64,000 nucleotides of DNA, taken from the NCBI RefSeq assembly GCF_030851345.1, contig NZ_JALPNU010000016.1, forward strand, positions 28,428-92,427. Direction: 5' to 3'. Shown one piece after another: positions 45,718-54,055 of the stretch. Source of the DNA: Marinifilum sp. D714 (GTDB lineage: Bacteria; Bacteroidota; Bacteroidia; Bacteroidales; Marinifilaceae). A program made the translations under genes and the position numbers. The number at the start of each line of letters is the position of its first letter. Position 1 is the stretch's first letter. The notes under the pieces are model-generated. The model was not told the DNA's origin, ran no database searches, and was given only the letters and a program-made list of their open reading frames with translations.

Positions 45718-45749
45718 CATTCTACATTTTTACTATTCTACTTTTATAA
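45718..45749 (-). repeat. Octamer array, four units
   Basis: CATTCTAC, ATTTTTAC, TATTCTAC, TTTTATAA, preceded by AAGCATCTCCTGC. Much the same combination occurs at 47755-47810 (AAGTATCTCCTGC plus octamers), so these two intergenic blocks are duplicates. Confidence 0.82.
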
Positions 45750-45757
45750 CTGAAATA

Positions 45758-47641
45758 CTATTTGATTACAAACAACAATTCCAACCTTCGGTTCTGTCGA
45801 TGCAACTCTTCCGAACAATCCATACCATCAATACATCCATTCACTACAAAACGCTCTCCATATGCATTGCAGATGATTCTACTAGAATCAACCCCCTTTG
45901 CAACCATAAACTCCTTTGCCATTTTTGCTCTCTTCATTGATAAAACCCTATTGGACTCAGCAGCTCCTTTCGAATCTGTATGAGAGTTGATAACAATACC
46001 CAACTCAGGATATATTTTCCAAAAACCCGCCATTTTCGATAAAGTTACCTTTGCTTCTGAACTCAAACTCTCCTGCCCAGCATCAAAATGAATTTTACGA
46101 AAAATCATTCTCTTATCTGGATAATGAATTGGAGTCAACTCTTTGACAAAACCTTCCACCATATTTTTCTTTAATTTCTCAAGTAATATATCAACACTCA
46201 GATTAGATTCTACCGGATAAAATTTCAAATGCGCATTCTCATAGCCTTGTTTTTCCGCATTTATCTCATAAAGTAAGCCCTTGCCCAATTCGTAACAGGA
46301 AACCTCAAACTGAAACTTGTCTGCAGAAATTTGCTGCGGCACAATGATTTGATCACTCAACACCTTTTTCACTTCAATCTTGGCATTAGAAACTGGCTCC
46401 TTGCTGCTCTCCTCTTTCACCAAAAGTTCAACCGGAATTTTTCGATCTGCACCAAATGAATAAATTCGATCCCGAATTCCATTATTATTTCTATCCGAAA
46501 CAAATAAAAGCTGTCCTTTTTCAGGGCTATCCTGAATGCTAAAATCATTCAGAGAGGAATTCAAACCCACTCCTGCATTCTTCACCTCTCCCCACTTCCC
46601 TTCTTTTGTTTTCGAGGCATAAAACAAATCCAATCGACCATAACCAACCTGTCCATCGGATGCAAACCACAACTTTCCATCTTTTAAAAGAGAAGGGTAT
46701 ATTTCATGATGTTGGGTATTGATTTCTTCTCCTAAATTAATGGGCACTCCCCAGGACTTTCCCCTCTTATGACATACATAGAGGTCCATTCCTCCATATC
46801 CACCAGGCATATCCGAAGAAAAATACAAACTCTTGCCATCTTTAGTAAGGAATGGATAAGCGCAAGAATATTTACGACCATTAAATGGCAAAACAAAACT
46901 TGCCTTCCATTTGTTATTTTTGAACTCTGCCTGAACAATTTCCATATACTGCCTGCCTTTCCTGGTATACCAGCATGTATAATACATGGTTTTCTCGTCA
47001 CCAGGAACGGCAACTGCACCTAAATCAACAGTATTATCCAATTGATTGGACCAGAGCTTCACTTCCGAATACCTCTGATCAGCAAACTCGCTATAAAACA
47101 ACTGATACCTTTTATCGCCACGAGCATTCTTTTTGCTCAGGTTAGAATATATGATTTTATTCCCTACTACACTCAAACCCATACTTTTTGATTTGGGTTG
47201 CGGATCGATTGATCGTAAAATCATTCCAGAATAATCATCATTTTTGTGTAATTCCTGAATTGCTTTGATTCTTTTGTCGATAAGAACCTGATCGGCTCCT
47301 TTAATCGCAGCTCTTTCACAACACAATATGGCATCTATATACTTCTCTGAATTTAGGTAGATGTGCGACAAGGCCAACAAATCGTCTGCAGATTTCTCAC
47401 TATCATATATCTTTTGATAATAACTTTCCGCTTCTTGGTAGTCGCCCAGAAAGTAATAGGACTCTGCTATCTTCCGATTAATTTCTGGATTCTTGTTTTT
47501 AACATTCTTAAAATTTGCAATTGCCTCGGCATAATGATTTTTCACAAATGCCTTCTCTCCTCTTCTTAAAAATCGACTTTGAGCCGACAAGAGAAAAGTA
47601 AAACATACGAATAAAAAAGTCAGTTGAATTTTGGTAGCCAT
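45758..47641 (-). CDS. OmpA-family protein with TPR, propeller and regulatory-like domain (PorE-like)
   Basis: A 627-residue envelope protein. Signal peptide (1-20, ending LLSAQ), TPRs (about 25-125: LRRGEKAFVKNHYAEAIANF), a beta-propeller of WD40-like PD40 type (about 150-400: PGGYGGMDLYVC, YPSLLKDGKLWFASDGQVGY), a carboxypeptidase-regulatory-like domain (about 405-480: KEPVSNAKIEVKK) and a C-terminal OmpA domain with INSHTDSKGAAESNRVLSMK then RAKMA. This order is that of PorE of the type IX secretion system in Porphyromonas, but other OmpA proteins share it and the Cys of a lipoprotein is missing. It probably binds peptidoglycan through the OmpA domain. Confidence 0.82.
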   Translation of the reverse strand: MATKIQLTFLFVCFTFLLSAQSRFLRRGEKAFVKNHYAEAIANFKNVKNKNPEINRKIAESYYFLGDYQEAESYYQKIYDSEKSADDLLALSHIYLNSEKYIDAILCCERAAIKGADQVLIDKRIKAIQELHKNDDYSGMILRSIDPQPKSKSMGLSVVGNKIIYSNLSKKNARGDKRYQLFYSEFADQRYSEVKLWSNQLDNTVDLGAVAVPGDEKTMYYTCWYTRKGRQYMEIVQAEFKNNKWKASFVLPFNGRKYSCAYPFLTKDGKSLYFSSDMPGGYGGMDLYVCHKRGKSWGVPINLGEEINTQHHEIYPSLLKDGKLWFASDGQVGYGRLDLFYASKTKEGKWGEVKNAGVGLNSSLNDFSIQDSPEKGQLLFVSDRNNNGIRDRIYSFGADRKIPVELLVKEESSKEPVSNAKIEVKKVLSDQIIVPQQISADKFQFEVSCYELGKGLLYEINAEKQGYENAHLKFYPVESNLSVDILLEKLKKNMVEGFVKELTPIHYPDKRMIFRKIHFDAGQESLSSEAKVTLSKMAGFWKIYPELGIVINSHTDSKGAAESNRVLSMKRAKMAKEFMVAKGVDSSRIICNAYGERFVVNGCIDGMDCSEELHRQNRRLELLFVIK

Positions 47642-47770
47642 ACTTTTACTTTGTTTGGGATGAACATAAATAAAAATAGGACTTTTTTATCAGAAAATCC
47701 AAACTTCAAACATCAAATACCAATAAATAAGGAGAAAGGAAAAAAGAACAAAGGAGAAAGTATCTCCTGC

Positions 47771-47810
47771 CATTCTACTATTTTACTTTTCTACCATTCT
47801 ACTTTTCTAG
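47771..47810 (-). repeat. Octamer array, five units
   Basis: CATTCTAC, TATTTTAC, TTTTCTAC, CATTCTAC, TTTTCTAG with strict 8-bp spacing, then ACTCTACAAG. It is 20 bp from the queA stop and shares its preceding TATCTCCTGC with the block at 45700. Confidence 0.88.
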
Positions 47811-47829
47811 ACTCTACAAGACCTTTTGA

Positions 47830-49080
47830 CTATTCAACTATCATCTCCCTCTTCATCAATAGTGAACTATCACCATAGCTCAAGAAACGAAATTCGTTAT
47901 CCATGGCGTATTGGTAAATTTTTCTCCAATCTTCACCAACCAATGCCGATATTAGCAATAACAAAGTACTCTGTGGCTGATGAAAATTGGTAACCAATCC
48001 CTTGATCACTTTAAAGTCGTAGCCTGGGGCAATAATAATTTGCGTAGCTGCATTAAAAAGGCTGATCTCATTCTCATCCATATAGGAACAAATGGCCTGA
48101 AATGATTCTTTTACCGTATAGTTTTTAGGCAACTGATAGGCTTCCCACTGCTTCAACAATTTAGGATCTTCTGCCTTGTCCAGGATTTTAACTCCCATCC
48201 AATACAAACTCTCCAGTGTTCGAACAGAGGTTGTACCTACCGCAATCACACCGTTTTTTGCAGTAGCAATGCTTCTTAAACTTTCTGCAGTTACCTGAAT
48301 GTGCTCGGTATGCATTTCATGATCTCCAATCTGCTCCGATTTTACTGGCTTAAACGTACCCGCACCAACATGCAAAGTCAACTCTTCACGTTCAATCCCT
48401 TTGGTGTCCATTTCTGCAAAAACCTTATCGGTAAAATGCAAACCTGCCGTAGGAGCCGCTACAGAACCTTCATATTTCGAATAAACCGTTTGGTATCTAA
48501 TCAAATCACCCTCTTCTGTATCGCGATTCAAATAGGGAGGAATTGGAATTTTACCGGTTTGCTCCAACACCTCGCTAAAACTTAGTTCATCATGATTCCA
48601 ACTGAACTGAATTTCCTGAGCACCATCCAATAACTGAACTCTCTCTGCCTGTAACTGATATTCCATATCATCTACAAAGAAAGGCATGCTTAACACTCCA
48701 GATTTCCATTTTTTAGAATTCCCAACAATACATTTCCAAGTAGATTTTTGAGTAGCCTGAAAAGCCAGATTGTAATCTGCCGGGTTGAGCGGTTCAAGAC
48801 AAAATATCTCGACACGTGCACCAGTTTCCTTATGGAAGATTAATCTTGCCTGAATTACCTTGGTGTTGTTGTACACCATTTTGGTTCCCGACTCTATTTC
48901 ATTAGGAAGTTGATTAAATACAGACTCACTGATCTCTCCATTTCGATAAATCAATAATTTGGATAAATCTCTATTCTGCAAAGGATGTTTTGCAATTCTA
49001 TGATCAGGTAAGTCATAAGTGAAATTTGCAATTTCAATCTGTTGTGTCTCCAATATTTTGTTTTCCGTATTAATCTCCAT
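47830..49080 (-). CDS. queA: tRNA S-adenosylmethionine ribosyltransferase-isomerase
   Basis: Transfers and isomerises ribose from S-adenosylmethionine to 7-aminomethyl-7-deazaguanine in tRNA, giving epoxyqueuosine. 416 residues, longer than E. coli (about 356) because of a segment ILDKAEDPKLLKQWEAYQLP found in Bacteroidota. The N-terminal YDLPDHRIAKHPLQNRDLSK, central YSKYEGSVAAPTAGLHFTDK, LTLHVGAGTFKPV and NFHQPQSTLLLLISAL are diagnostic. No other queuosine gene is in this window. A divergent DUF2027/Smr gene shares its 95-bp control region. Confidence 0.95.
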   Translation of the reverse strand: MEINTENKILETQQIEIANFTYDLPDHRIAKHPLQNRDLSKLLIYRNGEISESVFNQLPNEIESGTKMVYNNTKVIQARLIFHKETGARVEIFCLEPLNPADYNLAFQATQKSTWKCIVGNSKKWKSGVLSMPFFVDDMEYQLQAERVQLLDGAQEIQFSWNHDELSFSEVLEQTGKIPIPPYLNRDTEEGDLIRYQTVYSKYEGSVAAPTAGLHFTDKVFAEMDTKGIEREELTLHVGAGTFKPVKSEQIGDHEMHTEHIQVTAESLRSIATAKNGVIAVGTTSVRTLESLYWMGVKILDKAEDPKLLKQWEAYQLPKNYTVKESFQAICSYMDENEISLFNAATQIIIAPGYDFKVIKGLVTNFHQPQSTLLLLISALVGEDWRKIYQYAMDNEFRFLSYGDSSLLMKREMIVE

Positions 49081-49132
49081 CTTCCTTCATCTGTAGGCCA
49101 CACATTATCATGCAGCAATTCATTTTGATCGG

Positions 49133-49150
49133 CAAAAATAGCTAACTTTG
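49133..49150. promoter_or_regulatory. Divergent -7 boxes of queA and the DUF2027/Smr gene
   Basis: On the minus strand TATTTTTG (49140-49133) faces queA. On the plus strand TAACTTTG (49143-49150) faces the gene at 49176. Clear -33 elements at 19-bp spacing are not seen for either, so confidence is moderate. Confidence 0.5.
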
Positions 49151-49175
49151 TCGGGAATTAAAAAAATCAGATCAA

Positions 49176-50204
49176 ATGCAAATCAATATAGGTGATAAAG
49201 TTCGTTTTTTAAATGATATAGGTGGAGGAATCGTAACCAAAATCATTGATGCAAACACGGTTATGGTGTTGAACGATGAAGATGAATTTGAGATTCCAAG
49301 CATGAAAAAAAACCTTGTAGTAGTTGAAGCAGCCGGTGGCGAACAAGCAAATCAGCAGCAAACCACAAATATTACATTAGAAAGTTCGACTATTAAACCA
49401 ACTGCGCAAAACTTATTTGTAGAGAAAGAAGAGGTATATGTGGCATTTGCTCCTCGTGAAGGCTACAACCCAACCGAAAGTCCGTTAGAACTTTACCTTA
49501 TCAATGACACGAATCACATTCTTCTGTATGGATTCTATGATAAAAAAGGAAACAAAATGGAAGGTCAAACGGCAGGTAACCTTGATCCAAAATCAAAAAT
49601 CCTACTGAACGAATACGATCTTAAAGACTTGAATGAACTATCAAACTGTTTCTTTCAGATTTTATTCTACAAATCAGGGGAAGCTGATATCAAAAAACCT
49701 CTTGAACGCAACATTAAGATTCAACCGGTTAAGTTTTACAAATCTACAAGCTACAAAGACACTCCATATTTTCAGCAAAATGTAATTCTTCACAAACTTA
49801 CCGGTGAAGACCTGGAACACAAGCTGGAAGAACTGAGCCAGAAAGAATTTAAAAAAGTAATTCGGGAAAAAGAATCTGCAAATAAATCTAAAATCCCACA
49901 AGTCAATGTAAAAGGCAAAGAGGAGATCCTTGAAGTCGACCTACACATCAACTCTCTGATCGATTCTGTTACTGGCCTTTCAAATGCGGATATTCTGGAA
50001 TTTCAATTGAATAAGTTTCATGAAATTATGCGCCAATATCAAAATTCAAAAGGAAAAAGAATTGTGTTCATTCATGGAATTGGCAATGGAACTTTAAAAA
50101 AGAAAGTACACGACGAATTAAAACGCAAATACAAAAAACATTACCAGCAAGATGCTTCGTTTAAAGAATATGGTTGGGGAGCTACAATGGTAACGATACG
50201 ATAA
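49176..50204 (+). CDS. DUF2027 protein with C-terminal Smr domain
   Basis: A 342-residue cytoplasmic protein. The N-terminal 45 residues form a small beta-barrel (GDKVRFLNDIGGGIVTKIID), a central DUF2027 region contains AFAPREGYNPTESPLELYLI and IRVK-like strands, and residues about 255-342 are an Smr domain: VDLHINSLIDSVTGLSNADI, KGKRIVFIHGIGNGTLKKKV and the last strand YGWGATMVTIR. Smr domains have DNA or RNA nicking activity in MutS2 and related proteins; the HGxGxG-like element (HGIGNG) is complete. Cellular role in Bacteroidota is unknown. Confidence 0.88.
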   Translation: MQINIGDKVRFLNDIGGGIVTKIIDANTVMVLNDEDEFEIPSMKKNLVVVEAAGGEQANQQQTTNITLESSTIKPTAQNLFVEKEEVYVAFAPREGYNPTESPLELYLINDTNHILLYGFYDKKGNKMEGQTAGNLDPKSKILLNEYDLKDLNELSNCFFQILFYKSGEADIKKPLERNIKIQPVKFYKSTSYKDTPYFQQNVILHKLTGEDLEHKLEELSQKEFKKVIREKESANKSKIPQVNVKGKEEILEVDLHINSLIDSVTGLSNADILEFQLNKFHEIMRQYQNSKGKRIVFIHGIGNGTLKKKVHDELKRKYKKHYQQDASFKEYGWGATMVTIR

Positions 50205-50232
50205 TTTCGAATTATAAATAAATGATGAATGA

Positions 50233-50265
50233 AGGAGTGCAAAGAATTGCGCTCCTATTTTTTTT
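50233..50265 (+). terminator. Terminator of the DUF2027/Smr gene
   Basis: AGGAGTGCAA (50233-50242) pairs with TTGCGCTCCT (50247-50256) with one wobble, followed by ATTTTTTTT. It is 29 bp after the stop. Confidence 0.88.
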
Positions 50266-50273
50266 ACGAAAAG

Positions 50274-50330
50274 GTCAACAGTCCCAAAGTCACACAGTCG
50301 GAAAGTCAAAAAGTTTGATATAGTGGAATA
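50274..50330 (+). repeat. Octamer array after the terminator
   Basis: GTCAACA (7 bp), then GTCCCAAA, GTCACACA, GTCGGAAA, GTCAAAAA, GTTTGATA at 8-bp spacing (50281-50320), and after 2 bp GTGGAATA. The GTC and GTG forms meet here too. Confidence 0.85.
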
Positions 50331-50379
50331 GTTTTTATGTAGCTCATGCCACTAAAAGTCAGACTTATTCAAGATCTGA

Positions 50380-51030
50380 TTAAGAATTTAAGAACGATTT
50401 GATTGGCTCAAAGCAGGAAAGAAAAACCAGAAAGCCTAAAATGGCAATGATCAATCCTGATATTTTATTGATCCAAAACATCTGCTTTAGTCTAAACTTT
50501 TTTCTAAACAGGTCCACTATGGTTGATAGTGCATACCACCACAGTGCCCCACCCAACAAAACTCCAAGCAACAAATAAAGACCAGTCATTACTGAATGGG
50601 AATTCCCAAACACGGAAGCTCCAGCAAACATAGCCCCAAAAAACAAAACCGCAATAGGATTAGAGAGCGTTAAAAAAAAGATGGCCAAAAAATCACCAAA
50701 CATTCCTCTTTTACCTGGCGCTTGCGATTTTTTAAACTGCTTTACGGTATTGGTAAGAAAAATTCTTAATCCAACTAAAACCAAAAAATTGGAACCAATT
50801 AATCGGAAGTAAAATTCCTGAGCTTGAATAAAATTGATCACAAATCCTAAACCCAAAACTGCAATGGAAGCAAATAAAGTATCAGCAACAGCTGCTCCCG
50901 ACCCTGAAATAAAACCAGCCAGCCTTCCCTTTTGCAGTGTTTTTTGAATGATCAGAACACCGATAGGTCCCAATGGTATTGAAGCCATTAAGCCCACAAC
51001 AATCCCTTTAAATATATATTGAAAGTCCAA
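50380..51030 (-). CDS. LysE-family amino-acid exporter
   Basis: A 216-residue inner-membrane protein with six hydrophobic segments. The N-terminal LMASIPLGPIGVLIIQKTLQ and GFISGSGAAVADTLFASIAV match LysE/RhtB (the P-L-G-P-x-x and the G-x-G-x-x-x-A-D motifs), and FLTLSNPIAVLFFGAMFAGA is the third conserved block. Substrate unknown. The protein is probably transcribed alone. Confidence 0.88.
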   Translation of the reverse strand: MDFQYIFKGIVVGLMASIPLGPIGVLIIQKTLQKGRLAGFISGSGAAVADTLFASIAVLGLGFVINFIQAQEFYFRLIGSNFLVLVGLRIFLTNTVKQFKKSQAPGKRGMFGDFLAIFFLTLSNPIAVLFFGAMFAGASVFGNSHSVMTGLYLLLGVLLGGALWWYALSTIVDLFRKKFRLKQMFWINKISGLIIAILGFLVFLSCFEPIKSFLNS

Positions 51031-51084
51031 CTAATCGTCTTTTTCAGTTAACAAAATTGAGTCGCAAAGTTCGGAATAAATCTC

Positions 51085-52890
51085 TTAAAATTCCATATCA
51101 TCCGAAGAAAATCTTTGAAGAATTGTATCATCGTTTATTTCCTTCGATAACGATTCAATCACTTTCATTGGAACATCAAACAAATCCAACACAAGCAATC
51201 CATCCAAACAATCATTAAAATTTGGATCAATATTAAATCCTACAATTTTAGCATTCAGTGAAATATACTTCTTCAACAACACAGGCAACTTATCATTGGT
51301 AATTTCAAAATCACCAATTAACTTATCCAATTTATTGATATCATTCTTGGCCGTTTCCAATAAAATATCAACATCCAAATCCTTAATCTTAACCTTAAAC
51401 TGCTTTCTCGATTTGATATGCTGCCCCATTTCATAATTGAAATAATTGGCCATTATGAATTTAATGATCAAATCCTTCGACAAATTCGAGTATTTATTGC
51501 TAATACTAACCGGACCAATCAAATAACGAGATTCCGGATTTTTAAGTAAAAAGTACAATATCCCTTTCCAAAGCAAGAACAGAGGCATTGGTTTTCTTTG
51601 GTATTCCTTCACAATAAACGAACGTCCAAGCTCCAAAGACTGACTTAAAATAGGCTGAAATTTCTTGCTCATTCGGAACAGACTTTGCAGGTAGAAGCCC
51701 TTTAATCCATAACCCGATAAGATTTCATGTCCTTTCCCAACGCGATAAGCTCCTACAATCTTGTGGTTTTCTTCATCCCAAATGAAAAGTTGGTGATAAT
51801 ACAAATCAAACTCATCAATATCTATACTTTGATTTGTCCCCTCTCCTACTTCACGGAAAGTAATTTCGCGCAAACGGCCTATTTCATTTAGTATATTAGG
51901 CAATTTTGCTGAAGGCGCACAATACACGCAATAAGATCTACTTTTAAACAGTAAAAATTCTTCTTTCAAGCTATCTACCTCATTTCGGATCACATTCTCA
52001 TCAACAGGAGGAATTACATCTTCCGCCTTAACTACTTTAGCTTTGCGCTTAAAGCGATAGAATTTCTTCACCTCAATTGGGGTTCCCAACATGTAGGTTT
52101 TTGCACGCAGAAATCGTCCATATTGATTGATATCTGTAAAACCTTTCTGATCTTTTGGAGAAATTGGATTACCAATCCTAATACGTACAACCTTATTCTT
52201 TTTATTTAGTAATTCAGAAGGAAGCTTAACGGTTCGTAAACTTGGATGAATCATACCCAACAAATGAAAAATCAAACTGTTATTTCCCTGAAAGTAAATC
52301 GGCACTACCGGAACATCGGCCTTCTTAATAAATTTAAGAATAGAAGGCATCCATTGCTTATCCGAAATATTATGTGTTGCTGATTGATAGGTTGAAACTT
52401 CTCCTGCCGGAAAAATCCCCAATGGCTTTCCATCGCTTAAATGTCTCAATGCTTCTTTTAGGCCTCCCGTACTTGATGCTGCTCCTTTTCTATCTTCAAA
52501 AGGATTTACTCCCAGAAAATAATCCTGAATTGGCTCTACTTTTTTCAATAAAAAGTTTGCCATAGCCTTAAAATCAGGTCGCACAAGACTCAACAGTTTT
52601 ATCAATATAATGCCATCAATTCCCCCAAAAGGATGATTAGAGATGGTAATAAAAGCACCTTCGGCAGGAATTCGCTTTAATTCTTCTTCATCAAATTCAA
52701 ACTTAATTCCTAGCTCTTCAATCAAAGCATCTATAAACTCAATTCCGTCTTTACAGCAGTTATCAGAGTATAGCTTGTTAAGTTTGTTTAATTTTAAAAT
52801 ATACATTAAAAATTTGGCAAAGCTTTCACCGCCAAACCAACTTAAACTTTGGCTGGCTTTTAGCAAATCTTTCGGATCAACTAATTTCAT
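51085..52890 (-). CDS. Two-domain acyltransferase (OlsF-like, aminolipid synthesis)
   Basis: A 601-residue protein. The N-terminal half (about 60-270) is an O-acyltransferase of the PlsC group: SNHPFGGIDGIILIK (His86, Asp92, spacing H-x5-D in place of H-x4-D) and GIFPAGEVSTYQSATHNISD (FPxG motif). The C-terminal half (about 325-600) is a GNAT-like N-acyltransferase of the OlsB type (LREITFREVGEGTNQSIDID, HKIVGAYRVGKGHEI). Fused enzymes of this kind (OlsF; GlsA/GlsB fused) make ornithine or glycine lipids by N- and then O-acylation of an amino acid. Which amino acid cannot be read. A TATTTTTG box on the minus strand at 53026-53033 may be its promoter. Confidence 0.85.
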   Translation of the reverse strand: MKLVDPKDLLKASQSLSWFGGESFAKFLMYILKLNKLNKLYSDNCCKDGIEFIDALIEELGIKFEFDEEELKRIPAEGAFITISNHPFGGIDGIILIKLLSLVRPDFKAMANFLLKKVEPIQDYFLGVNPFEDRKGAASSTGGLKEALRHLSDGKPLGIFPAGEVSTYQSATHNISDKQWMPSILKFIKKADVPVVPIYFQGNNSLIFHLLGMIHPSLRTVKLPSELLNKKNKVVRIRIGNPISPKDQKGFTDINQYGRFLRAKTYMLGTPIEVKKFYRFKRKAKVVKAEDVIPPVDENVIRNEVDSLKEEFLLFKSRSYCVYCAPSAKLPNILNEIGRLREITFREVGEGTNQSIDIDEFDLYYHQLFIWDEENHKIVGAYRVGKGHEILSGYGLKGFYLQSLFRMSKKFQPILSQSLELGRSFIVKEYQRKPMPLFLLWKGILYFLLKNPESRYLIGPVSISNKYSNLSKDLIIKFIMANYFNYEMGQHIKSRKQFKVKIKDLDVDILLETAKNDINKLDKLIGDFEITNDKLPVLLKKYISLNAKIVGFNIDPNFNDCLDGLLVLDLFDVPMKVIESLSKEINDDTILQRFSSDDMEF

Positions 52891-53090
52891 ATATTAATAT
52901 TTTCCTGAAAGCCCTTTTAAAAGGAAAAATCTCACTCAAATAATAAGATTTACTTTCTTTCTTAGTTTTTATTTGGGTTGTCCAGTCGAGAGCATTCATT
53001 TCAAACGAACACTTTTTCAACTAAGCAAAAATAGCATTAATTCTTATATAAGAGTGAATATTCAATCGATTCACCGCTCTTTTTAATTAT

Positions 53091-53930
53091 TTAAATACTT
53101 TCTTTAATCCAAATTCCCTTATGAAAAACACTAACTTGCTTAAAACCTATCTGTTTCAGTTTTTTTACAGTTTCGTCAAATTGGCTTAATAATTCAGATG
53201 GTTGATGTGCATCGGTACCAATTGTTACAGGAATATTTCTTTTACAACATTCCATCAAAAAATTATCATCAGGAAAAAGTTTATCCGATTTCTTTTTGTA
53301 AATGCCACGGGTGTTCACTTCCACAATACAGTCTGATTTCTCAAGTGCATTCAATGTTTTATTCAGCAAGTTGAGATACCACTCCTCTGTTTCCTCGAAA
53401 AATCGTCCCTTATTATTCATCTTCACCTTGTCTATATGACCAATCACATCAGGCTTTTGGGTTTCGATCATTTCTATTACTTGATTAAAATAAGCGGTTA
53501 CAGCTTGCTCAACATCTCCTTGAAACAGCTTCTTTATTCCTTCTGAATAGTTGGTGTCCGGACCATCTAAAAACCAAAAGTTGTCATTTGAATCTCCTTT
53601 TACCAAATGCACCGACCCAATGGTATAATCCAATCCAGCAGCATCTTTCCATGTTTTAAAGGGTTTTGTTATTCCTGGAATATAATCCAATTCCAGCGAC
53701 AAGTACACTTCTATTTCATCCTTATATTCCTCCTTTAAACGATTGATCTCATTTAAATAGGACTTTACACTCGAAGATTTCATTGCCCAGGGAATATTTT
53801 CATTTAAAGGGGCATGAGAAGAAAAACCAATTGCTCCCATTCCTAGGTTGATTGCTTCTTTTATGTACTCTTCCGGATCTCCTTTACCATCGCAATAGGA
53901 TGAATGTGTATGATATGAAAAATATTTCAT
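53091..53930 (-). CDS. Histidinol-phosphatase (PHP type)
   Basis: A 279-residue PHP-domain enzyme that removes phosphate from histidinol phosphate in histidine synthesis. HTHSSYCDG (His7, His9), GMGAIGFSSHAPLNE, LELDYIPGI, TIGSVHLVKG, VIGHIDKVKMNNKG and VTIGTDAHQPSELL carry the metal ligands in the usual order for HisK-type proteins. No other his gene is nearby. A consensus promoter lies just upstream (53950-53979). Confidence 0.88.
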   Translation of the reverse strand: MKYFSYHTHSSYCDGKGDPEEYIKEAINLGMGAIGFSSHAPLNENIPWAMKSSSVKSYLNEINRLKEEYKDEIEVYLSLELDYIPGITKPFKTWKDAAGLDYTIGSVHLVKGDSNDNFWFLDGPDTNYSEGIKKLFQGDVEQAVTAYFNQVIEMIETQKPDVIGHIDKVKMNNKGRFFEETEEWYLNLLNKTLNALEKSDCIVEVNTRGIYKKKSDKLFPDDNFLMECCKRNIPVTIGTDAHQPSELLSQFDETVKKLKQIGFKQVSVFHKGIWIKESI

Positions 53931-53949
53931 TGGCTCTTTTTATGTTGTG

Positions 53950-53979
53950 CAAATATAAAGCAATATGTAGAACTTTCAA
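53950..53979 (-). promoter_or_regulatory. Consensus promoter of the histidinol-phosphatase gene
   Basis: On the minus strand TTG (53979-53977), a 19-bp spacer and TATATTTG (53957-53950): an exact TTG-N19-TAnnTTTG match 20 bp before the start. It also lies opposite the upstream region of the YgiQ gene. Confidence 0.82.
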
Positions 53980-54055
53980 GATGAGTCCAGGAATAAGAGC
54001 ATGCTTCTTTAAAATGTTTTTAAATAATCCTATCTTTGCAGTAATTTCAAGACTT

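Noticed and set aside
53852..54055. Longer N-terminus of the YgiQ protein
   Set aside because: Overlaps the divergent histidinol-phosphatase gene and its promoter, and is not part of the family.
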